Assembly (NCBI GenBank): GCA_016700075.1
Contig: CP065000.1
Coordinates: 3,329,546-3,393,545, forward strand
DNA: 64,000 nt
Source of the DNA: Acidobacteriota bacterium
GTDB taxonomy: Bacteria; Acidobacteriota; Blastocatellia; Pyrinomonadales; Pyrinomonadaceae
Reading direction: 5' to 3'
A program made the position numbers and the translations under genes. The notes below the pieces were generated by a model. That model did no database searches and was not told where the DNA came from. It saw only the letters and a program-made list of their open reading frames with translations. Each line of letters opens with the position of its first letter. Positions within the stretch are counted from its first letter, which is position 1. Below are positions 1-8,742 of this stretch, piece after piece.

Positions 1-176
1 TCGACGGTGTCGGATTCGATCTTCATGCGTCCGCCGCGGCCGTAACCGTGTTGGCGGCGTCTCAACTCGTTGTTGATGACGGCCTTGTCGATCGCGAGGC
101 CATATGGAACGCCTTCGACAATGGCGATGAGTGCCTTGCCGTGAGATTCGCCGGCGGTGGTGAATTTGAACTGCAC
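1..176 (-). CDS. aroC: Chorismate synthase, N-terminal part (runs off the left edge)
   Basis: Chorismate synthase makes chorismate from EPSP, the last shikimate-pathway step, using reduced FMN. Reading the minus strand from a GTG at 176 gives 58 residues, starting VQFKFTTAGESHGKALIAIV. The FTTAGESHG block and the later RRRQHGYGRGGRMKIESD block are hallmark N-terminal segments of this family, including the conserved active-site histidine in ESHG. The rest lies beyond position 1. The start is a GTG because no ATG lies near the conserved N-terminus. The frame is too short to find by ORF length alone, but the motif match is strong. Confidence 0.9.
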   Translation of the reverse strand, partial: MQFKFTTAGESHGKALIAIVEGVPYGLAIDKAVINNELRRRQHGYGRGGRMKIESDTV

Positions 177-182
177 AAAAAG

Positions 183-335
183 ATTTTAACGCAGAGACGC
201 AGAGACGCGGAGAGGAAAAGGGAAAAAGTGGTCGGTGGGCAGTGAGCAGTGAGCAGAAGACACCTAGAGCCTTTTACTTATCACTCATCACTTGATCCCT
301 CTGTGTCCTCTGTAGTGAACGACTTTTCTTTCCGT
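183..335. repeat. Low-complexity intergenic repeats between aroC and the EamA gene
   Basis: The stretch holds short iterated words: an ACGCAGAG-type tandem (about 189-214), an AGTGAGC tandem (241-256), and a CTCTGTGTCCTCTGT word (about 299-313). The last one lies inside the 3' end of the EamA gene. Word repeats of this style recur between other core genes of the window. No function can be assigned from sequence. Confidence 0.6.
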
Positions 336-1210
336 CTGAAAATTATCAGACCGACGGCGCCGACGATGAGCAGGCCGCCGATGCCTGTTTGCGGCGGCAG
401 AGTTTCGCCGAGCACCGCCCATCCGATCACGACCGCGAGCAGCGGCGTGACGAGCGATATCATCATCGCTTTTGTAGATTCGATACGGCTGAGCATCCAA
501 TAATAGAGCCAGAACGCCGTGACCGTGCCCAAAATGCTCAGGTACAGCACGCAGATGACCGCACGCCGCGTCCAATTGTGCGACACGGGCGAGCCTTCGA
601 CCGCGAAGCTGTAGATCAACACCGGCGGAAGACCGCAGATCATTTGGCTGAAAACAAGCGACGCAGGGTGAATGCCCGCACCGCGAGCTTTGACGAGTAT
701 GGAGCCCTGTGCCGCAGCATATGAGCCGACGACTATCGCTGCACATCCCGCGAACGCCATCCAATTCTCAACGCGAAGCTGATCGCGGAAGATCACGCCT
801 ACACCGATGATTCCGATCACGACCGCAATTGCCTTCTGAAAGGTCAGCTTTTCACTGGGCAGAAAAATCCGTGCGAGCACGAGCCCGAACACGGTTATCA
901 TCGCCTGCAGCACGGCGGCGAGGCCCGACGTGATATATTGCTCGCCCCAAAAGACAAGGCTGTAGTTGACCGAAAACTGCAGAACGCCTGTGATCGCGAT
1001 GAGCTTCCAGTGTTCACGCGTTCGCGGCAGCGGAATGGAGTAGAAGCGAATAAGTGCGAACAGAACGAGGCCCGAAACTATGAACCGCGACGATGCAAAG
1101 GCGAGCGGCGGCAGGTCTTCGAGGCCGATCTTGATGAAGATCCACGTCGTGCTCCAAATGACGGCCAGCACCACCCACACGAAAACAATGAGGCCGCGGC
1201 GTTCAGGCAT
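281..1210 (-). CDS. EamA-family (DMT superfamily) membrane transporter
   Basis: A 309-residue, very hydrophobic protein with about ten membrane segments arranged as two EamA halves. The first half starts with the WVVLAVIWSTTWIFIKIGLE segment typical of the drug/metabolite transporter superfamily. The second half includes ILGTVTAFWLYYWML and a terminal helix pair. EamA proteins export amino acids, metabolites or drugs from the cytoplasm; the substrate cannot be told here. The ATG overlaps the end of rsmD by 8 nt, so the two are probably cotranscribed behind recG. The last dozen residues (FTTEDTEGSSDE) are encoded by a dispersed low-complexity repeat and look like an acquired tail. Confidence 0.85.
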   Translation of the reverse strand: MPERRGLIVFVWVVLAVIWSTTWIFIKIGLEDLPPLAFASSRFIVSGLVLFALIRFYSIPLPRTREHWKLIAITGVLQFSVNYSLVFWGEQYITSGLAAVLQAMITVFGLVLARIFLPSEKLTFQKAIAVVIGIIGVGVIFRDQLRVENWMAFAGCAAIVVGSYAAAQGSILVKARGAGIHPASLVFSQMICGLPPVLIYSFAVEGSPVSHNWTRRAVICVLYLSILGTVTAFWLYYWMLSRIESTKAMMISLVTPLLAVVIGWAVLGETLPPQTGIGGLLIVGAVGLIIFRRKEKSFTTEDTEGSSDE

Positions 1211-1754
1211 TTTCGTAAAATGAGAGCGTCGTTTCGCCTTGTTTCAAGAGCCGCCAGCGGCGCAAATTTCCGATAGTCTCTCGCATCGGCGTTTTAGTAT
1301 GATGCTCTACGATGACGACTCCGCCTTCGAGCAATAGTTCCGGCCGGCCGCCGAATTCCAGCATTACGGGCATATAGTCGCTGTCATACGGCGGATCGAA
1401 ATAGACGATATCCCAGCCGAGCGGATGTTCGCGGCCGGCGAAATTCTCAGCCGAAAAACCGACGACCTCAGTTTGCGATTCGGGAACGGCAAGTTTGTCT
1501 AAATTCTCCTCGATCAGAGCACACGAACGCTTTGATCGATCGACGAATGTTACAAAACCAACGCCGCGTGAAATGGCCTCGATCCCAACGGCGCCCGTTC
1601 CCGCACACAGGTCGAGGAAGCGCGTCTCGTCGTCTATCAGCGGTGCGATGATATTGAAAAGCGTCTCGCGAAGACGATCGGACGTTGGGCGGATCTTGTT
1701 GTCAGCCGGAGTTTTGAGGATACGTCCGCCATATTTTCCGCCGATCACACGCAT
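1203..1754 (-). CDS. rsmD: 16S rRNA (guanine(966)-N(2))-methyltransferase RsmD
   Basis: A 183-residue class I SAM-dependent methyltransferase that methylates G966 of 16S rRNA in the small subunit. It begins MRVIGGKYGGRILKTP, the family N-terminus, followed by the RPTSDRLRETLFNII block, a SAM-binding FLDLCAGTGAVGIEAISRG glycine loop near residue 55, and the catalytic YFDPPY (N/DPPY) motif near residue 117. A longer upstream reading frame exists, but the ATG at 1754 gives exactly the conserved N-terminus. It sits 49 nt after recG and overlaps the EamA start, so recG-rsmD-EamA looks like one minus-strand unit. Confidence 0.93.
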   Translation of the reverse strand: MRVIGGKYGGRILKTPADNKIRPTSDRLRETLFNIIAPLIDDETRFLDLCAGTGAVGIEAISRGVGFVTFVDRSKRSCALIEENLDKLAVPESQTEVVGFSAENFAGREHPLGWDIVYFDPPYDSDYMPVMLEFGGRPELLLEGGVVIVEHHTKTPMRETIGNLRRWRLLKQGETTLSFYENA

Positions 1755-1803
1755 CGCGTTTGAGTCTATTACATCGGGCCACACGTGGGCAAAAGGAAGC
1801 CTT

Positions 1804-4047
1804 TCAACCGATCTTACCAAGCCGAAACTGCGAGCTTGTCGTGGCATAGCGGATCATCTGTTTCGTCTCGTTGGAATGCCGGCGTTTTGTGAGATATTCT
1901 CCGGCGATACTGCGGGCGACGAGCAAAATATCCATGTCACGGACGAGATTTGCGACCTTGAACGTTTCCAAGCCCGACTGCCGGGTGCCCAGAATTTCGC
2001 CCTGGCCGCGTATTTCCAGATCCTTTTCCGCTATCTTGAAACCGTCGGAAGTTTCTTCCATGATGCCCAGCCGCTCACGGGCAACTGCGGTCTTTTTGTC
2101 GCTCGTCATCAGAACGCAATAGCTTTGATCCGAGCCGCGTCCGACGCGTCCGCGTAGCTGATGAAGTTGCGAAAGGCCGAAGCGTTCGGCGTGTTCAATG
2201 ACCATCAGCGAGGCATTAGCCACATCAACGCCGACCTCGATAACGGTTGTCGAAACAAGGATGTCGAGTTCACCCGAAACGAACGCCGACATCACCTTTT
2301 CCTTTTCCGCCGGCTTCATCTTGCCGTGAACCAGCCCGACGCGGCGATGCGGGAAGATCTTGTCACGCAATTCTTCAAACGTAGCCACCGCCGCCTTCAG
2401 ATCGACCTTTTCCGATTCCTCGACCAAAGGGCAGACGACATAAGATTGACGGCCGTGCTTGAGTTCGCGTTCGATGCCTTTGTATACGCCGCGGCGTTGG
2501 TCCTCGCCGACGACAACCGTTTTTATCGGCGTTCGACCGGGCGGCATTTCGTCAATGATCGAAACGTCGAGGTCGCCGTAAACCGTCATTGCGAGCGATC
2601 GCGGGATCGGCGTCGCGGTCATCACCAAGATGTCAGTGTTCGGGCCGAGAGCCTTTAATGCGGCACGCTGCAATACGCCAAAACGATGTTGTTCGTCGAT
2701 CACGGCGATGCCGAGGCGGTCAAACTTAACGGCGTCGGATATAAGTGCATGCGTGCCGATGACGAGGTCGGCATCGCCCGCAGCGACGGCTTCGCGGAGT
2801 TTCTTTTTCGCGGCGGAACGAACGCTTCCGGTCAGAAGCTCAATTCGAAAGTCGAGGCCGTTGAGGAGTTTCTGCGCATTACGAAAATGCTGTTCGGCAA
2901 GAATTTCTGTCGGAGCCATCAGCGCGGCCTGATAGCCGTTCTCGACGACAGCCAGCATTGCGAGAAATGCGACGATGGTCTTGCCGCTGCCGACGTCGCC
3001 CTGCACGAGGCGGTTCATCGGCTTGTCGCTTTTCAGATCAGCAAATATCTCGCCGATGACGCGTTTCTGTCCGGCGGTGAGGCGAAAGGGAAGTATGCGT
3101 TTCAGATCGCTGCGGATCGAATCTGTGATCTCGATCGTCGCGGCTTTCGGTTCGCGGAGTCGTTCGCCGCGCAGCAACTGCATCGAAAATGAAAGCCAGA
3201 AGAATTCGTCAAAGATCAGCCGTTCGTGAGCAGGCGAACGCATCTGTTCGTATTCGTCCAGCTTGGCGTCAGCCGGAGGAAAGTGTATGTCGCGAACAGC
3301 ATCCGACGCCGCTATGAGTTTCGCCCGACTGCGAATATCGGCAGGCAAAGGGTCGGCAGTTTCATCGAACGACGAAATAACGGAGTGCATTATTTCACGA
3401 ATGCGTTTTGTCTGAAACGTCCCGAGTTTGCGATAGACAGGAACTCGGCCCGTATGGACCGAAGCGAGCGACGGATCGGAAATGTTGTCGTCTGTTTCGT
3501 CGGCCGGTATCACTTCAGCCTCGTCAGGCGAAGGAAGAATTTCCAGTTCATCCGGTTTTTGTATCATCAAGACGACCCCACTCGATCCGGCTTCCCATTT
3601 GCCGTGTGCGACGAAATGCGTTCCGCGTTTGAATCGTGCTGTCTGCCAATCGATGATGTGCGGAGCCTGCTTGCCGGAGATGAACCATTTGATCTTGACC
3701 GGGCGATAGCGGCCGTCGGCGTCGCCTGCTATGACCTCAAAAAGATAAAGCGGCGGTTTTCGCGGGTCGCGATTCTTGCCGACGCGTATGGCTCCGGCGT
3801 TGCGTACATAAAGCTCTGCGGCGGCTGTCATTCCCGGACGCAGCTGATCGAGAGGCAGAAAATTCGAGCGGTCCTCGTATCGCATCGGCAGGTAGCCGAG
3901 CAGGTCGCCGACCGTGACGTCCTCCGGCTCGGCTTTGCCGGCAGTCTTTTTCAATGCGGCGGCAAGTTTCCACGCCGCCGCGGCAGAAATGCCCGCAACA
4001 CCGAGGCGGGAAAGTTCGACAACCTTGTTGTCCAGCGTCAAGCCCAT
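1804..4047 (-). CDS. recG: ATP-dependent DNA helicase RecG
   Basis: RecG is a monomeric SF2 helicase that remodels stalled replication forks and Holliday junctions. At 747 residues it is a little longer than the usual 690. It has the N-terminal wedge/OB region (about 50-170), Walker A GDVGSGKT at 350-357, the DEQH box at 451-454, the TATPIPRS motif III, and the QLHQLRGRVGRG motif VI. An acidic insert of about 30 residues (about 170-200) follows the wedge domain. First gene of a minus-strand group with rsmD and EamA, it faces rpsT across a terminator. Confidence 0.96.
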   Translation of the reverse strand: MGLTLDNKVVELSRLGVAGISAAAAWKLAAALKKTAGKAEPEDVTVGDLLGYLPMRYEDRSNFLPLDQLRPGMTAAAELYVRNAGAIRVGKNRDPRKPPLYLFEVIAGDADGRYRPVKIKWFISGKQAPHIIDWQTARFKRGTHFVAHGKWEAGSSGVVLMIQKPDELEILPSPDEAEVIPADETDDNISDPSLASVHTGRVPVYRKLGTFQTKRIREIMHSVISSFDETADPLPADIRSRAKLIAASDAVRDIHFPPADAKLDEYEQMRSPAHERLIFDEFFWLSFSMQLLRGERLREPKAATIEITDSIRSDLKRILPFRLTAGQKRVIGEIFADLKSDKPMNRLVQGDVGSGKTIVAFLAMLAVVENGYQAALMAPTEILAEQHFRNAQKLLNGLDFRIELLTGSVRSAAKKKLREAVAAGDADLVIGTHALISDAVKFDRLGIAVIDEQHRFGVLQRAALKALGPNTDILVMTATPIPRSLAMTVYGDLDVSIIDEMPPGRTPIKTVVVGEDQRRGVYKGIERELKHGRQSYVVCPLVEESEKVDLKAAVATFEELRDKIFPHRRVGLVHGKMKPAEKEKVMSAFVSGELDILVSTTVIEVGVDVANASLMVIEHAERFGLSQLHQLRGRVGRGSDQSYCVLMTSDKKTAVARERLGIMEETSDGFKIAEKDLEIRGQGEILGTRQSGLETFKVANLVRDMDILLVARSIAGEYLTKRRHSNETKQMIRYATTSSQFRLGKIG

Positions 4048-4106
4048 GTGTTGAGTCGCATTTTCTCACACGTAGGACGCATATGTCCTGTACGCAGGCA
4101 AAAGAA

Positions 4107-4134
4107 AAACGAGCCGGCACAAGCCGGCTCGTTT
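4107..4134 (-). terminator. Rho-independent terminator behind rpsT
   Basis: A perfect 12-bp stem (AAACGAGCCGGC with GCCGGCTCGTTT) closes a 4-nt loop. Read on the minus strand it is followed by GTTTTTCTTTT, a good U tract, so it ends the rpsT transcript just before recG. On the plus strand the U tract is only three bases. Confidence 0.88.
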
Positions 4135-4163
4135 CCCTGATCTGTGTGGGGCGACGCGAAGAT

Positions 4164-4427
4164 CTACGCCATTTCGTTGACGTGTTTGGTCAGACGCGAT
4201 TTGTATCGGGCAGCAGTATTTTTGTGCAGCACACCTTTGTTGACCGCCTTGTCGATCAATGCGACCGTCGGGTTGAGCAATTCCACGCTCGCGGACTTAT
4301 CGTGGCTCGCGATGGTCGAGCGAAGCTTCTTGATGGCCGTTCGCAAACGGCTGCGGTTGCTTCGATTGATGAGGTTGCGTTTTTCGTTCTGCCGAACGCG
4401 TTTTTCTGCTGACTTATGATTCGCCAT
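4164..4427 (-). CDS. rpsT: 30S ribosomal protein bS20
   Basis: An 87-residue basic protein that binds 16S rRNA early in 30S assembly. MANHKSAEKRVRQNEKRN at the start and the long basic helices are characteristic of bS20, and the length is normal. It stands alone with its own sigma70-type promoter (TTGACA/TAAAAT), a leader hairpin and a strong terminator. There is little Shine-Dalgarno sequence before the ATG. bS20 genes in other bacteria are known to be weakly initiated and autoregulated, so the leader hairpin could serve that role, though this is inference. Confidence 0.97.
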   Translation of the reverse strand: MANHKSAEKRVRQNEKRNLINRSNRSRLRTAIKKLRSTIASHDKSASVELLNPTVALIDKAVNKGVLHKNTAARYKSRLTKHVNEMA

Positions 4428-4439
4428 AAATAACTATCG

Positions 4440-4460
4440 GCTTTTCGATATGCGAAAAGC
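4440..4460 (-). promoter_or_regulatory. Hairpin in the rpsT leader
   Basis: An 8-bp perfect inverted repeat (GCTTTTCG/CGAAAAGC) with a 5-nt loop lies between the rpsT promoter and its start codon, 13 nt upstream of the ATG. It has no U tract, so it is more likely a leader structure than a terminator. A role in translational feedback by bS20 is possible but not shown. Confidence 0.5.
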
Positions 4461-4469
4461 AAAACCTAA

Positions 4470-4498
4470 ATTTTAATGTTGGCGAAGAGTGATGTCAA
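4470..4498 (-). promoter_or_regulatory. Sigma70-type promoter of rpsT
   Basis: On the minus strand, TTGACA (4498-4493) is separated by exactly 17 bp from TAAAAT (4475-4470), close to consensus. It lies about 45 bp upstream of the rpsT ATG, in the gap between the J-domain gene and rpsT. Confidence 0.8.
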
Positions 4499-4506
4499 GG
4501 CAAGAC

Positions 4507-5313
4507 TCACTCTTGGAATTTGAGTGCGAGCGAGTGCATGACGTCGACGAAAAGAGCAAGTATCGGCGGATAGAAGAGCAACTCGGCGTCAGCATTCGTT
4601 CCGAACATCTGAGGAAAAGAATTAGCTGCCGCGCCGACCTGCGATCCGATAACCAAGCCCGCAGCCAGTGAACCGAGAGTAAGAAAGATCAATACTGTAC
4701 CGACCGCCAACCGCGAATAACGCCGTTCTTCCGTCAGATCGTCCTCTAACAGCGATTCATGTATCTGTTCGCTTGTAACGGTATAGCGCTCGATGCCGTC
4801 CTTTAGCCGACTGAAGAGCTTTATAAGGGCGACGATGAACAAGGTAACAATGACCAATTTCCCGATCACTCCGGATTCGGTAAACAGCCGCGGCTTGAGC
4901 AGCGTTGTCAAAAAGCAGGCGATAAAGAACGCAGCGAGCGGAAAGACCGCCTTTTGAAAGGCAACGGCCTCGCGCCTCTCTTCTTCCAGCAGACGGTCGA
5001 TGATCTCGCCGTAACGCTTTTCCGCCACCATTTGCCGCCAGCGGGCAACAATAGGGTTTGCTGCCTCGAAACCGTTCCCGTCGCCGTTTGCGGCAGCAGT
5101 GATTTCTGCCAGCTGCCGATCGTATCTAGCACGCTCTCGCGGTTTTCCAAGCACCTCGTAGGCTTCGGCAATGGCGGCAAACCTGACCGCTGTATCTTCG
5201 CTGCCATGCTCACTGTCAGGATGCAGGCGGCGGGCGAGACGGCGATAGGCCGATTTTATCTCGGCGTTGGACGCCTTCGGGGAAACTTTGAGGATCTCGT
5301 AATAATTGACCAT
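4507..5313 (-). CDS. J-domain (DnaJ-like) membrane protein
   Basis: A protein of 268 residues. It begins with a J domain (MVNYYEILKVSPKASNAEIK) with the RRLHPD loop that stimulates DnaK ATPase. The domain ends near residue 65. A helical linker is followed by three to four hydrophobic segments (about residues 120-165, 200-225 and 240-262). It has no zinc-finger or C-terminal substrate domain, so it is a membrane J-protein that would recruit DnaK to a local membrane job rather than a general DnaJ. The ATG at 5313 begins at the conserved MxxYYEIL; a TTG 12 nt upstream is possible. It follows exbD on the same strand. Confidence 0.8.
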   Translation of the reverse strand: MVNYYEILKVSPKASNAEIKSAYRRLARRLHPDSEHGSEDTAVRFAAIAEAYEVLGKPRERARYDRQLAEITAAANGDGNGFEAANPIVARWRQMVAEKRYGEIIDRLLEEERREAVAFQKAVFPLAAFFIACFLTTLLKPRLFTESGVIGKLVIVTLFIVALIKLFSRLKDGIERYTVTSEQIHESLLEDDLTEERRYSRLAVGTVLIFLTLGSLAAGLVIGSQVGAAANSFPQMFGTNADAELLFYPPILALFVDVMHSLALKFQE

Positions 5314-5411
5314 GCGGCCTTGCAACGACGGGCAGGAGCCGGCAGGGAAACTGAAACAACCTGCCGTCGCACGGGATTATAGCACAGACCCTGAGGCTGG
5401 CCTTCAAATGC

Positions 5412-5828
5412 TTAGTCCAGATGATCGATCTGCAGAGCGATCGGCGATGCACCGGAGAGCTTGACCGCATCGATAACTTTCGCGACTTTTCCGTATTCTG
5501 CTGTTCGAGGTGCTCGTATGAAGACGGCATATTCGGCCTGAAGCCGCTTTCTTTCTTCAACAACGGCTTTCAGGCGATATATCAACGCCGTCTGGTCCTG
5601 TGCGTTGCCGAGACCGCGTTCGCCGTTCAGCGAAATGGAATCTCCGTGGTCAAGCGAGACGACTAGCGTATGCGGGTGAGGCTTTACGTCGGGCGAGATA
5701 TTCTTCGGCTCAGCCGGAATATTTGCTTTGAAAGCGGTCGGTTTCATCGGTGCCGCGACCATAAAGATGATCAGCATCACGAGCAGAACGTCGATCAGCG
5801 GCGTTACGTTGATATTCGGCTTTGTCAT
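5412..5828 (-). CDS. exbD: ExbD/TolR-family biopolymer transport protein
   Basis: A 138-residue protein with one N-terminal membrane segment (NINVTPLIDVLLVMLIIFMV) and a periplasmic domain. The Asp in TPLIDVLLV is the conserved proton-path residue of ExbD/TolR. These proteins form the stator with ExbB/TolQ and energise TonB or Tol systems. The ATG at 5828 has GGAGGG just upstream, which decides it over a longer frame. No exbB lies next to it, which is unusual; it sits between pabB and a J-domain gene on the same strand. Confidence 0.87.
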   Translation of the reverse strand: MTKPNINVTPLIDVLLVMLIIFMVAAPMKPTAFKANIPAEPKNISPDVKPHPHTLVVSLDHGDSISLNGERGLGNAQDQTALIYRLKAVVEERKRLQAEYAVFIRAPRTAEYGKVAKVIDAVKLSGASPIALQIDHLD

Positions 5829-5883
5829 TAGGGTGCCCTCCTTGATGTTGGTATAGACACCGCAAACGCCGAATTGTTCCATG

Positions 5884-7224
5884 TTAGGTAAGTTTTCCGT
5901 TGATGGCGTCGAGTAACGCGGTCGCTTTTACCAGCGTTTCATCGTATTCCGCCGCCGGATCGCTATCAATGGTGATACCGCCGCCAACGTTGAATTCTGC
6001 GTGACGCCCGTGTACTGTCATCGTCCGTATCGCTACGCTCAGGTCAAGTCTTTCGCCGACGCCGAAACTCTCAGGAATGTAGTATCCGATCGCTCCCATC
6101 GAAAGACCGCGAGGACCGCGTTCGATCCGATCAATGATCCTCATTGTGCTGATCTTTGGAGCGCCGGTTATAGAGCCGCACGGGAAAACGGCTCGCAAGA
6201 TGTCCGAGATGGAGACGCCGTCTCGGAGATCACCTGCGATGGTCGAAACAAGATTGAAATAGGTCGGATGTTCCTCGATCTCGCAAAGACGTTCGACGCG
6301 GACGCTGCCAAATTCGCAGATCCGGCCGATGTCGTTGCGAAGAAGGTCGACTATCATCGTATTTTCAGCGCGGTCTTTTTCGCTGCTCAGGAGTTCGCTT
6401 TTTAGCCTCTCATCCTCATGCGGCGTTGTGCCTCGCGGACGAGTGCCTTTAATGGGTGATGTTCGAATAGTACGTTTTCCGTTCTTGTCGCTGGAGACCT
6501 TAAAAAACCGCTCGGGCGACGCCGAGATGACAGTTGAATCTTTTCGACGCATGAATGCCGAAAAAGGCGCAGGGTGATGCTTTCTCAATCGCTGAAAGAC
6601 CTCTTCCGGCGTCAGCGCGTCGGGAAGTTCTGCGATCAGCTTTTGCGTCAGATTTGTTTGGTAAGTGACGCCGTCGCGGATGCGTTCCCGGATCTCTTCA
6701 ACGGCTGCAAGGTATTCCGCTCGAGAAAAGTCCGAACGCACCGATATTTCGGGCTCTGTAGGATTGTTGGCGCAATTTGTAGGATCTTCGTTGTAATTCA
6801 CTGACGGCGAAGTCGTGTTGCTACCGATCACAACTCCCCTTTTCGTTTCATGATCGAACTTTAGGAGCCGTCTAAACTCAGCCATGAACACCAACGGTTC
6901 CAACGAAGCATGCCTGCTTTGAATTCCAAGCAATTTAGGCCCGAGGTCATATGAGATAGTGAAAAAGACCGCCTTGCCGCCGGAAACCGCCGCTTCTATT
7001 GCGTGCAAGCATGCGTTTGCGTCCGCGTGTGCGGGAACTTCGGTGATACGCACTGGCTCAATGCCCGCCAGCAGCAGTCGAGAATCACCGTGCCGGGAGC
7101 TGCAACTGTCCAGAATGCAGACCGGCTCATCAGCGGAGCGATTCAAAATAGAGCTCACGACCAGGTCCGGATCTTTAAGTTCGTGCGTCACGCCAGTGAG
7201 TTTAGCATGCCGGCGAGTTTCCAT
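5884..7224 (-). CDS. pabB: Aminodeoxychorismate synthase component I (PabB-type)
   Basis: A chorismate-binding enzyme of 446 residues that aminates chorismate to aminodeoxychorismate for folate synthesis. It contains DGVTYQTNLTQ, ISASPERF (about 235), and PIKGTRPRG (about 257-265). The lysine in PIKGTRPRG, where anthranilate synthase TrpE has alanine, favours PabB. GSITGAPK and the C-terminal FNVGGGITIDSDPAAEYDE block are also present. The ATG at 7224 is chosen because upstream residues do not look like the family, and it leaves a 48-bp divergent gap to the permease. The partner glutaminase (PabA) is not in the window. Confidence 0.88.
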   Translation of the reverse strand: METRRHAKLTGVTHELKDPDLVVSSILNRSADEPVCILDSCSSRHGDSRLLLAGIEPVRITEVPAHADANACLHAIEAAVSGGKAVFFTISYDLGPKLLGIQSRHASLEPLVFMAEFRRLLKFDHETKRGVVIGSNTTSPSVNYNEDPTNCANNPTEPEISVRSDFSRAEYLAAVEEIRERIRDGVTYQTNLTQKLIAELPDALTPEEVFQRLRKHHPAPFSAFMRRKDSTVISASPERFFKVSSDKNGKRTIRTSPIKGTRPRGTTPHEDERLKSELLSSEKDRAENTMIVDLLRNDIGRICEFGSVRVERLCEIEEHPTYFNLVSTIAGDLRDGVSISDILRAVFPCGSITGAPKISTMRIIDRIERGPRGLSMGAIGYYIPESFGVGERLDLSVAIRTMTVHGRHAEFNVGGGITIDSDPAAEYDETLVKATALLDAINGKLT

Positions 7225-7272
7225 TGAGCGGTGATTTCGCGTAATATGTTCGCGTTTCGTTAGATACAAAAA

Positions 7273-8742
7273 ATGACCAGCGACAACAGTGAAACCAGAC
7301 ACCTGATCCGCGGATTGGGATTGATCGCAGCAGTTTCCGTAATTATCGGGAACGTCATAGGCACCGGAGTCTTCCTAAAGGCTCGCGTGATGACCTGCAA
7401 CGTCGGCGACCCTAATTGGGTGATCGCGGCGTGGATAGCGGCCGGTCTACTATCACTAGCTGGAGCTCTGACCTATGCCGAATTGACCGCAATGAAGCCG
7501 CAAGCGGGCGGGCCTTATGTTTTCATGCGCGACGCATTCGGCAAGATCTGGAGTTTCCTGTTCGGGTGGACGCAGCTGCTGATCATAAGAACGGGCTCGC
7601 AGGCAGCAGTTGCTGTGGTTTTTGCTATAGCTTTGAACGACTATCTGGGCGGCGGCCTGAGGCATGTTCTGATCGAAACGACCATCTTCGGCCTGCCATG
7701 GACGGTGACCTCGCTAGAGCTCGTCGCGATCATGGTGATCGCGATCTTTACGACGCTCAACTGTTTGTCGGTGTCGGTTAGCGGCTACATAGCAACCGTG
7801 CTTACGGGCGTAAAGATCGGCTTGGTAATTTTCGTCGGTTTGGGTACTTTCCTTTGGGTGACGGGCGGAAGTTTTGATCACTTCACAATGAGCAGCGCAG
7901 GCGGTGCCTGCGAGGGGGTGGCGGACAGCGTGAAATTCGGCTCGGCAGAATACACATTTTTCGCGGGTTTTGCGGCGGCGATGCTTGGTGCGTTATGGGG
8001 ATATGATGGCTGGGATAACCTTTCATTCGTTGCAGGCGAAGTAAAGAATCCCGGAAGGAATCTGCCGATCGCGATCATCGGCAGCGTGCTTTTGATCATC
8101 GTGTTGTATGTCATTGCGCAGGTTGCATATTTCTATGTCCTTGACCCTGTAGCCGTCGCCTCGGTTTCTGAAACAGGCTCTGTCGGCATGGCGGTTGTGA
8201 GCCGCTTTTTCGGCGGCGATCCGCTAACATTTGCGACAGGCGTCGCTGTCGCGATCTTCACGATGGGACTGATGCTCTCGTCGCTTGGAACTCTTCATAC
8301 TTCGATCCTCAGTAACTCGCGTATCCCGTACGCCATGGCCGAGGACGGTGTGATGTTCAAGTTGTTCTCGAAACTTTCGGTCAATGGCGTTCCGGTGAAT
8401 GCGGTCATTTTCCAAGGTATTTGGGCCACCGTGCTTGCTCTTTCGGGCTCATTCGATACGCTTACCGACTACGTGATATTCGCCTCGTGGATCTTCTACG
8501 CGATGATCACGATGTCGATATTTGTTTTTCGAAAGCGAGAGCCGAACACTGAGCGTCCCTACAAAGCATGGGGTTATCCTGTTGTTCCGGTGATATTCCT
8601 TTTGGTTACGGGCTGGCTGCTCGTGAATACGTTGATGACCTCGCCCACGCAGTCAATGATCGGGATCGGATTCATACTACTTGGTTTGCCGGTTTATTTC
8701 TTCCTTACGGCAGGGAACAAAAAGGACGAAAAAGCGGAATAA
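7273..8742 (+). CDS. APC-superfamily amino-acid permease
   Basis: A 489-residue protein with about 12 membrane helices. It begins with the GLIAAVSVIIGNVIGTGVFL segment that forms the unwound helix 1 substrate site of APC transporters (GxGIF-like). AGALTYAELTAMKPQAGGPY is the conserved second block, and ALWGYDGWDNLSFVAGEVKN resembles the LAT/SLC7 subfamily. It probably takes up or exchanges amino acids across the inner membrane; specificity is unknown. The stop overlaps the ATG of the PilZ gene (TAATG), so the two are translationally coupled. Confidence 0.88.
   Translation: MTSDNSETRHLIRGLGLIAAVSVIIGNVIGTGVFLKARVMTCNVGDPNWVIAAWIAAGLLSLAGALTYAELTAMKPQAGGPYVFMRDAFGKIWSFLFGWTQLLIIRTGSQAAVAVVFAIALNDYLGGGLRHVLIETTIFGLPWTVTSLELVAIMVIAIFTTLNCLSVSVSGYIATVLTGVKIGLVIFVGLGTFLWVTGGSFDHFTMSSAGGACEGVADSVKFGSAEYTFFAGFAAAMLGALWGYDGWDNLSFVAGEVKNPGRNLPIAIIGSVLLIIVLYVIAQVAYFYVLDPVAVASVSETGSVGMAVVSRFFGGDPLTFATGVAVAIFTMGLMLSSLGTLHTSILSNSRIPYAMAEDGVMFKLFSKLSVNGVPVNAVIFQGIWATVLALSGSFDTLTDYVIFASWIFYAMITMSIFVFRKREPNTERPYKAWGYPVVPVIFLLVTGWLLVNTLMTSPTQSMIGIGFILLGLPVYFFLTAGNKKDEKAE

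Noticed and set aside
48..245. 65-codon plus-strand frame at the left edge
   Set aside because: It is the antisense shadow of the aroC start, whose motifs are clear on the minus strand.
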